Below, piece by piece: positions 1 to 5,077 of a stretch of DNA of 6,525 nt. Both the position numbers and the translations under genes were made by a program. Below the pieces are notes generated by a model, which saw only the letters and a program-made list of their open reading frames with translations, was not told the origin of the DNA and searched no databases. This DNA is from Prevotella sp. (GTDB taxonomy: Bacteria > Bacteroidota > Bacteroidia > Bacteroidales > Bacteroidaceae), in assembly GCA_021203705.1 (NCBI GenBank), contig JAJQAR010000168.1:1-6525 (forward strand), in the 5' to 3' direction. Positions within the stretch are counted from its first letter, which is position 1. Each line of letters starts with the position of its first letter.

Positions 1-77
1 GAATAGAAGGCGAAGGAGGCGAGGGGGACGGCCTCAATAAATTGGGCCCCTACATTGGAGATGGGAGTGCAGAGTGA
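1..77 (+). CDS. Possible C-terminal tail of a gene entering from the left edge
   Basis: Reading frame 3 of the + strand is open from the window edge to a TGA at 75-77. It gives 24 residues, rich in Gly and Glu at first (IEGEGGEGDG) and ending LGPYIGDGSAE. The other two forward frames hit stops at 4-6 and 38-40. No start codon on the - strand opens a frame running off the left edge. If real, this gene converges on radA with about 246 bp between them. I recognise no family, and so short an open stretch can occur by chance, so this is a weak call resting only on frame openness and a protein-like sequence. Confidence 0.25.
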   Translation, partial: IEGEGGEGDGLNKLGPYIGDGSAE

Positions 78-323
78 AGAATGAAAAGTTGCCTACGGAG
101 GGGGGGGGGAGAATTACGCCTTTGGCGTGAAGTTCCTCACGCTCAACAATGCTCAAGCGAGCTTGGCATTGCTCTCGCTTAATCGGAACTTTGAAAAATG
201 AAGAATGTAAATGAAAATGGGAAGAACCTCACTTTTTCAACAATTGTCAAAGTTTTCAGAGCAATGGATATACATGCAAATCTTGAAATCGGAGATCTTA
301 GAAAAGTCGCATTGTGGTAGGGG
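78..323. other. Non-coding spacer with G10 run, small hairpins and a short direct repeat
   Basis: No convincing gene lies here. A run of ten G occupies 100-109. ACGCC-TTT-GGCGT (116-128) is a small perfect hairpin. CAATGC (147-152) can pair with GCATTG (166-171), with AAG/CTT inside. Alternatively AAGCGAG (155-161) can pair perfectly with CTCGCTT (174-180), which is mutually exclusive with the first fold. The 9-mer TGAAGAATG occurs at 75-83 and again at 199-207, bracketing these structures. I found no hairpin followed by a T-run on the - strand, so no intrinsic terminator for radA is visible. The radA transcript may continue leftwards or end by another mechanism. Confidence 0.6.
116..180. repeat. 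Cluster of inverted repeats (alternative hairpins)
   Basis: Three inverted repeats lie within 65 bp: ACGCC/GGCGT (116-120 with 124-128), CAATGC/GCATTG (147-152 with 166-171) and AAGCGAG/CTCGCTT (155-161 with 174-180). The last two overlap and cannot form together. The cluster sits between two copies of TGAAGAATG (75-83 and 199-207). This resembles the small dispersed intergenic repeats common in Bacteroidales genomes, but whether it is dispersed cannot be judged from one copy. Confidence 0.4.
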
Positions 324-1715
324 TTATCCGAACAAAGAGCGGAGGGCGTCCTCGACTTTGCGGACGGGGATTAGTTCAATATTGTATTTTTTGTGAGAAA
401 TACCCTGCAAGTTGCTTTTGGGGATGATGATATGCGAGAAACCGAGTTTTTCGGCTTCGGCAATACGCTGTTCTATGCGGCTTATGGGGCGCACCTCACC
501 GCTGAGCCCCACTTCGCCAGCCATGCACCAGCCACTTTCGATAGCCGTATCGACGTTGCTTGAGAGGACGGCGGCGATGACGCTAAGATCCATGGCAAGG
601 TCGGTTACACGCAAACCACCGGCGATATTGATGAACACATCTTTCTGCATCAGTTTGAAACCCACCCTTTTTTCAAGGACTGCGAGGAGCATATTGAGGC
701 GACGCTGGTCGAAGCCAGTGGCACTACGTTGAGGCGTGCCGTATGCCGCCGATGAGACGAGAGCCTGAGTCTCGACGAGGAACGGGCGTATGCCTTCGAC
801 AGCCGAGGAGATAGCCACGCCACTGAGACCGTTGTGCTCCTGCGTAAGAAGCAGTTCAGAAGGATTATCCACCTGTCGTAGGCCATCTTGTCGCATTTCA
901 TAGATGCCCAACTCAGATGTGCTGCCGAAGCGGTTTTTTATGGAACGGAGAATACGGTACATATAATGCTGGTCGCCCTCAAACTGTATTACAGTGTCAA
1001 CGATATGCTCAAGGATCTTCGGTCCTGCGAGAGTACCCTCCTTATTGATATGACCGATAAGGATTACTGGTACGCCACTCGACTTAGCGAAACGGAGCAA
1101 AGCCGATGCACACTCACGTACCTGAGTAACACTGCCAGGCGAACTGTCAACAGTTTCTGTGCTGATAGTCTGGATAGAGTCGATAACGATAAGTTCAGGA
1201 GCAGTCTCCTTTATGAATTTGAATATATTTTCGAGTGAAGTATCACAGAAGATAAGGCAGTTATCACAGTCGGAGTAGCCGATACGTTCCGCCCGCATTT
1301 TTAGTTGTCTGGCACTCTCCTCACCGCTTACGTAGAGGATTTTGAGTTCCGTCATTTTGAGGATAGTCTGTAAAGTGAGGGTACTCTTTCCGATACCAGG
1401 TTCACCGCCGAGCAGGACGATAGAGCCCTTGACAAGACCACCGCCGAGGACACGGTTGAGTTCAGTGTCGTGCATATCGATACGCGGCTCCTCCTTTACC
1501 GAGATGTCACGGAGCGGCAAAGGACGGTTCTTGTCGGAGAGGGCAGTCTTTCTTACCGAAGCCGCAGCCGAGGCAGCCGCATTCTGTCCAGAGTCGGAAG
1601 CCACGCGGATTTCCTTGAAAGTGTTCCACAGTCCACAGTTTGGGCATTTCCCTATCCATTTGGAAGAGTCGTACCCACAGTTAGAGCATACGTAAGCAAT
1701 CTTGTCCTTTGCCAT
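324..1715 (-). CDS. radA: DNA repair protein RadA (branch-migration ATPase)
   Basis: RadA (Sms) is a hexameric, RecA-like ATPase. In characterised bacteria it drives branch migration of recombination intermediates alongside RecA, in the cytoplasm. The 463-residue product has the expected order: an N-terminal zinc finger with paired CxxC motifs (Cys10, Cys13, Cys24, Cys27), an Ala/Ser-rich linker (about 40-55), a RecA-type core with Walker A GGEPGIGKST (103-112) and Walker B LIVID (175-179), the RadA signature KNRFG (260-264), and a C-terminal Lon-protease-like domain (about 265-463). Length is typical and no key motif is missing. The frame is open for 19 more codons upstream, but I chose the ATG at 1715-1713 because MAKDK is the usual RadA start and the earlier start would lie upstream of the predicted -7 box. 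It is transcribed divergently from the lipoprotein/TPR genes, with no recognisable terminator downstream. Confidence 0.97.
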   Translation of the reverse strand: MAKDKIAYVCSNCGYDSSKWIGKCPNCGLWNTFKEIRVASDSGQNAAASAAASVRKTALSDKNRPLPLRDISVKEEPRIDMHDTELNRVLGGGLVKGSIVLLGGEPGIGKSTLTLQTILKMTELKILYVSGEESARQLKMRAERIGYSDCDNCLIFCDTSLENIFKFIKETAPELIVIDSIQTISTETVDSSPGSVTQVRECASALLRFAKSSGVPVILIGHINKEGTLAGPKILEHIVDTVIQFEGDQHYMYRILRSIKNRFGSTSELGIYEMRQDGLRQVDNPSELLLTQEHNGLSGVAISSAVEGIRPFLVETQALVSSAAYGTPQRSATGFDQRRLNMLLAVLEKRVGFKLMQKDVFINIAGGLRVTDLAMDLSVIAAVLSSNVDTAIESGWCMAGEVGLSGEVRPISRIEQRIAEAEKLGFSHIIIPKSNLQGISHKKYNIELIPVRKVEDALRSLFG

Positions 1716-1742
1716 AATATAGAGATAAACCGAACAAACATA

Positions 1743-1773
1743 CAAAAGTAGGTATAATTTTTTGAGATACAAA
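1743..1773 (-). promoter_or_regulatory. Predicted radA promoter (Bacteroidetes sigma-ABfr type)
   Basis: On the - strand, TTTG (1773-1770) is followed after 19 nt by TACTTTTG (1750-1743). This matches the Bacteroidetes housekeeping pattern TTTG, about 19 nt, TAnnTTTG. The start of transcription would fall near 1737, leaving a leader of about 20 nt before the radA ATG. That leader is A/T-rich without a clear Shine-Dalgarno sequence, normal for this phylum. The -33 element lies inside the spacer of the opposing rightward promoter. Confidence 0.7.
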
Positions 1774-1790
1774 ATAAATCACTAACTTTG
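1761..1790 (+). promoter_or_regulatory. Predicted promoter of the lipoprotein/TPR unit (Bacteroidetes type)
   Basis: TTTG (1761-1764) is followed after 18 nt by TAACTTTG (1783-1790), matching the TTTG/TAnnTTTG pattern of Bacteroidetes housekeeping promoters. Transcription would start near 1796-1798, about 87 nt before the ATG at 1884. Its -33 element sits in the spacer of the leftward radA promoter, so the two polymerase footprints overlap. Confidence 0.7.
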
Positions 1791-1795
1791 CAGCG

Positions 1796-1869
1796 ACAAT
1801 AAAATGTAACAGATCTATTAGACAAGACGGAAGGGCGACTCCTGTTGACAATGCAGGGCTGCCCTTTTT
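1796..1869 (+). ncRNA. Leader RNA ending in a terminator-like hairpin (attenuator or small RNA)
   Basis: The predicted rightward transcript would read about 35 nt and then form a hairpin. AAGGGC (1831-1836) pairs with GCCCTT (1861-1866), with inner pairing of CCTG (1841-1844) with CAGG (1854-1857) and a short loop. The stem is followed by T-rich sequence (1865-1869). This is the form of an intrinsic terminator, placed 15 nt before the lipoprotein start codon. It could attenuate the operon or release a small RNA of about 74 nt. I do not recognise a riboswitch family or known regulatory RNA. The end points are inferred from the promoter and hairpin, not measured. Confidence 0.45.
1831..1869 (+). 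terminator. Terminator-like hairpin in the operon leader
   Basis: The outer stem is six perfect pairs (AAGGGC/GCCCTT). It continues inward through a wobble and a mismatch to a second CCTG/CAGG stem, and is followed by T-rich sequence at 1865-1869. Being upstream of the coding region, it would act as an attenuator or as the 3' end of a small RNA. No gene ends into it from the left on the + strand. Confidence 0.5.
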
Positions 1870-1883
1870 AGATAAAAGCAAAG

Positions 1884-2807
1884 ATGAAAGTCAGGTATCT
1901 CATATTTCTTTTGATAGTTATCAGCGCAATAGCCAGTTGCAGGCCCTCGTATGACGAGGTGAAGAAGCGTCAGAAGGCAGAGAAGGCACGATTGCAGAAA
2001 GAGGAAGCCATGGCGTTAAAGGTAGGCGTTGTGCCCACCTTAGACTGTCTGCCGATGTATTTAGCGAGGGAAGCCGAAATGATAGATACCTCAAAAGCCG
2101 ACATCAGGGTTAAGGAATACCAATCGAATATCGACTGCGATGCCGCCCTGATAAAAGGCAAATTAGAAGGCATCTTCACTGACATCGTGAGAGGGCAGTA
2201 CATGAAAACGAGAGGTACGGAAGTGGAATACGTTGCAGCCACCAACTCATATTGGCAACTGATAAGCAACAGGAAAGCGAGGATAAAACAGATAAAGCAG
2301 TTGAGTGACAAGATGGTGGCGATGGCACGTTTCTCAGCCACTGATTTGTTGGCGGACTATGCCGTTGACAGTGTGAAGTTGGATGCCGAGAAAGTGTTCA
2401 AGATACAGATCAACGATGTGAAGTTGCGTTGGCGGATGATGCACAACAACGAGATGGATGCGATATTCGCCACGGAGCCGCAAGCAACAGTAGCGAGGAT
2501 AGACAAAAATCCCGTATTGATGGACAGCAGAGACAAGAACATGCAGTTTGGTGTGGTGGCGTTCCGAAGTGATGCGATGAAAGACAAGCGGAGAAAGAAG
2601 CAAATAGACGAGTTTGTGAAAGTATATAATGCCGCCTGCGACTCGATAAACAAGAACGGTGTGCAGCACTACGGAGAGATACTGAGGAAATATTACGACC
2701 TTGACGAAAAGACAATCTCTTCATTGCCGAAGATGAAATTCAGTCATGCCGCCGCACCGCGCCAGGAAGACATCGACACCGCTGACAAATGGTTAAAGAA
2801 ACAGTAG
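1884..2807 (+). CDS. Lipoprotein resembling an ABC-transporter substrate-binding protein (NMT1/THI5-like fold)
   Basis: The 307-residue product starts with a lipoprotein signal peptide: MKVR, a hydrophobic stretch (about 5-17) and lipobox IASC with Cys19 as the predicted lipidated residue. A charged, Lys/Glu-rich, probably helical segment follows (about 23-43). The core opens with LKVGVVPTLDCLPMYLA (45-61), typical of the first strand and helix of type II periplasmic binding proteins of the NMT1/THI5/SsuA group, and FTDIVRGQY further on fits the same fold. Family members capture a small molecule (thiamine precursors, sulfonates, nitrate) for an ABC importer, but the ligand here cannot be assigned. 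It is probably tethered in the periplasm. The ATG at 1884 is chosen because it opens directly into the signal peptide and the same frame has a TAG at 1869-1871. It sits 3 nt upstream of the TPR gene, almost certainly in one operon. No permease or ATPase gene accompanies it here. Isoleucine is coded by ATA 14 times, ATC 8 times and ATT never. Confidence 0.8.
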   Translation: MKVRYLIFLLIVISAIASCRPSYDEVKKRQKAEKARLQKEEAMALKVGVVPTLDCLPMYLAREAEMIDTSKADIRVKEYQSNIDCDAALIKGKLEGIFTDIVRGQYMKTRGTEVEYVAATNSYWQLISNRKARIKQIKQLSDKMVAMARFSATDLLADYAVDSVKLDAEKVFKIQINDVKLRWRMMHNNEMDAIFATEPQATVARIDKNPVLMDSRDKNMQFGVVAFRSDAMKDKRRKKQIDEFVKVYNAACDSINKNGVQHYGEILRKYYDLDEKTISSLPKMKFSHAAAPRQEDIDTADKWLKKQ

Positions 2808-2810
2808 AGT

Positions 2811-5000
2811 ATGGAAAATAAGGATAAGGAACAGTTTGAGGATATATTAGACAGTCTCAGCGACCATGCGTTGGGATTAAGTCTCCGTCAGGTGCGGTCA
2901 TTCGTGAACGAGCATCCGAACATGATATCCAGTGCAGACCTTGAGGACATAGAACACGACTATGCGCTGATGCTTGGATACATGAGGCGTGGATATATTG
3001 ATCCGCAGAGGGAGAGCGTGTATGAAAATCTCGTGAACAGGCTGTATAATTTCGTGAGCAACCTGAACATGGCATACAAGATACGCAATGAGGCATTTTT
3101 TATGGAGGCGGCACGGAAGTCAGCCAACCATACATTCACGCATGAGAGAGTAAGGAGTGAGCTTGAGAATTTCGTTACCGACCAGGCGATGCTCAGTCTT
3201 GATCCAGAAGAAGAGCGTGCAGCAAAGAGCAAGAAGATATACGAGGGTCACAACCGTTTCATGCAGACATTGTTCTGCAGTATAATAGTATCAAGTCAGT
3301 GGAGCGAGGGCGACAGTGATTTTTACGAGGAGCTGCTGTTGTCGCCATTAGTTGACACGATAGACATACAACTGATAATCAGTGCGTTGACATTGGCAGT
3401 GATGAACAACATGGACATTAACAAGTTCAGCGTGTTAATCAACGTGTACCGCAAGGCAGACAATGAGAAGATACGTCAGAAGGCGTTGATAGGTTGGGTG
3501 TTCTCGTTGTCAGCAGATATGAGGATACACGAGAAGTTCGAGAAATTAGTGTTGGCGACCGTGAAAGACCCGAAAGTGGTGAAAGAATTAGTAGAGTTGC
3601 AGAAACAGATAATATTCTGCACGAACACCGAGGAGGACACAGAAAAGATACAGAAGGATATCATTCCCGACCTTATAAAGCACAACAACCTGAAAATAAC
3701 ACGTAATGAGATAAGCGAGAAAGAAGAAGATCCGATGCAGGACGTGTTTGATCCTGGGGCAGACGAGAGAGAGATGGAAAAGGTGGAGGAGGGCTTCCAG
3801 AAGATGGTGAACATGCAGAAGGAAGGCACGGACATCTATTTCGGCGGTTTCTCGCAGATGAAGCGGTTCCCGTTTTTCTATAACCTTGCCAACTGGTTCT
3901 GTCCGTTCTATCCAGAACATCCAGAGATATCCAGTGCGATGGAGAAGCTGGCAGGGACGACATTGGTAGAGAACATCCTTGAGAGTGGGCCGTTCTGCGA
4001 CAGCGACAAATACTCGTTCACCCTTGCGATATCCTCGATAATCAGTCATTTGCCGAAGGACATGCGTGAGATGCTCAACTCTACGGAGGCGTTAGGCGTT
4101 ACGGTAGGGCCGGAGGAGCAAGCCAGTGCGACATACATCCGTAGAATGATATTGCAGGACATGTACCGTTTCTTCCGCTTATACAGTCATCACAAAGACC
4201 TTGAAGACCCGTTCAATGTATCGAATTTCATGTTCATTACGGATATAATATTCGAGGACACCGAAGTGTATAAGACATTGCCGGAGCTGTGCGCTTTCGC
4301 TTTCAAGCACAAGAACAAGGACGCATTGGCAATATTGATGACAAAGTATTATGATGAGAACGACCCGAAGAACCTGTATCTGCACGGCTATTATGAGTTG
4401 AACTACAATAAAGAGCCATATTCTGCGCTGAGGTATCTGAGCATGCTCAACGACATGGAGCCAGAGAACAAGAAAGCCTTGTCGCTGTTGGCGCGAGCCT
4501 ATTTCGAGTGTGGAGAATATGAGGATGCGGCAGAGTGTTATGAGGAATTGTATGAGGATGACCAGGAAAACAATTCATTGGCATTGAATTACTGTGTTGC
4601 GATGGCAAAGGCGGGTATGTATGATGATGCGATAAACCTGATATACAAGCTCAATTTGGATATGCCAGATTCGGTCAACGTAATGCGAGTGTTGGCATGG
4701 ACGTTAATGGGGCTTAACCGTTTGGAGCAAGCGGAAAAGGAATATTTACGACTGCTGAACAGTGATGAGGTGGAGGTAGGCGACTGGCTGAATGCCGGTT
4801 ACAGCGCATGGTTTTTGGGGAACATAAACGATGCTGTGGAGCGTTTCAAGCAGTTTATGGCGTTGAGCAAAGAGCACGGCATCACAAAAGAGGATGACAG
4901 TATCACGGATGATATCCTCGATGACTTTGACTTTATCGCCGAGCATGGTATCAGCAGTACGGATGTGCAACTGATGATAGACTTGGTTGACAGTGAATAG
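2811..5000 (+). CDS. Large cytoplasmic tetratricopeptide-repeat (TPR) protein, function unknown
   Basis: This 729-residue protein has no signal peptide or membrane segment and is acidic, so it is predicted to be cytoplasmic. The C-terminal third holds about five 34-residue TPR-like units: roughly 521-553, 554-587 (ARAYFECGEYEDAAECYEEL, the clearest), 588-621, 622-655 and 656-690. An acidic tail follows. TPRs form helical scaffolds for protein-protein contacts. The first 500 residues look helical but I recognise no domain. They include an acidic linker (about 300-330) and a striking aromatic/proline block (FPFFYNLANWFCPFYPEHPE) near 350-375 that may be a family signature. The gene begins 3 nt after the lipoprotein stop, so the two are very likely co-transcribed and perhaps translationally linked, although the products should lie on opposite sides of the inner membrane. 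Isoleucine is often coded by ATA, as in its upstream partner. No catalytic motif was seen, so a scaffold or adaptor role is the most I would infer. Confidence 0.85.
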   Translation: MENKDKEQFEDILDSLSDHALGLSLRQVRSFVNEHPNMISSADLEDIEHDYALMLGYMRRGYIDPQRESVYENLVNRLYNFVSNLNMAYKIRNEAFFMEAARKSANHTFTHERVRSELENFVTDQAMLSLDPEEERAAKSKKIYEGHNRFMQTLFCSIIVSSQWSEGDSDFYEELLLSPLVDTIDIQLIISALTLAVMNNMDINKFSVLINVYRKADNEKIRQKALIGWVFSLSADMRIHEKFEKLVLATVKDPKVVKELVELQKQIIFCTNTEEDTEKIQKDIIPDLIKHNNLKITRNEISEKEEDPMQDVFDPGADEREMEKVEEGFQKMVNMQKEGTDIYFGGFSQMKRFPFFYNLANWFCPFYPEHPEISSAMEKLAGTTLVENILESGPFCDSDKYSFTLAISSIISHLPKDMREMLNSTEALGVTVGPEEQASATYIRRMILQDMYRFFRLYSHHKDLEDPFNVSNFMFITDIIFEDTEVYKTLPELCAFAFKHKNKDALAILMTKYYDENDPKNLYLHGYYELNYNKEPYSALRYLSMLNDMEPENKKALSLLARAYFECGEYEDAAECYEELYEDDQENNSLALNYCVAMAKAGMYDDAINLIYKLNLDMPDSVNVMRVLAWTLMGLNRLEQAEKEYLRLLNSDEVEVGDWLNAGYSAWFLGNINDAVERFKQFMALSKEHGITKEDDSITDDILDDFDFIAEHGISSTDVQLMIDLVDSE

Positions 5001-5019
5001 TTTTCGGAGAAAACTATTC
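4995..5019 (+). repeat. Perfect 11-bp hairpin overlapping the TPR stop codon
   Basis: GAATAGTTTTC (4995-5005), a GGA loop, and GAAAACTATTC (5009-5019) form an uninterrupted 11-bp inverted repeat. The left arm contains the TAG stop (4998-5000). An A-rich stretch rather than a T-run follows on the + strand, so it is not a canonical terminator by itself. It may stabilise the 3' end of the mRNA or assist the terminator 13 nt downstream. Confidence 0.7.
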
Positions 5020-5032
5020 AAAAGAAAAATAA

Positions 5033-5066
5033 AAAAGGGCTTTGCTTTTGCAAGTTCAGCCCTTTT
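5033..5066. terminator. Bidirectional intrinsic terminator between convergent genes
   Basis: AAAAGGGCT (5033-5041) pairs perfectly with AGCCCTTTT (5058-5066), with a smaller TTGC/GCAA stem inside the loop (5042-5045 with 5050-5053). The stem is flanked by A on the left and T-rich sequence on the right, so a U-rich tract follows the hairpin in either direction. It lies between the TPR stop (5000) and the end of the converging BspA-like gene (5078), and would serve both. Confidence 0.85.
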
Positions 5067-5077
5067 GATTTGTTATT

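Noticed and set aside
234..252. Palindrome around ACAATTGT considered as a radA terminator
   Set aside because: Only 8 bp pair perfectly, with mismatches outside, and there is no T-run on the radA strand after it.
211..396. 61-codon forward ORF overlapping the 3' end of radA
   Set aside because: It runs antisense into well-supported radA coding sequence, has no recognisable protein features and no promoter or ribosome site.
888..1238. 116-codon forward ORF antisense to radA
   Set aside because: It is fully inside the RadA ATPase core on the other strand and its translation resembles no family; it is a shadow of a conserved gene.
1716..1772. 19-codon N-terminal extension of RadA
   Set aside because: The extension (MYLKKLYLLLYV...) is absent from normal RadA and overlaps the predicted -7 promoter box at 1743-1750. 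The zinc finger starts directly after MAKDK.
1681..1881. 66-codon reverse ORF across the divergent control region
   Set aside because: It overlaps the radA start, both promoters and the leader hairpin, and shows no family resemblance.
3588..4049. 153-codon reverse ORF inside the TPR gene
   Set aside because: It is antisense to a long, protein-like frame and has no independent support.
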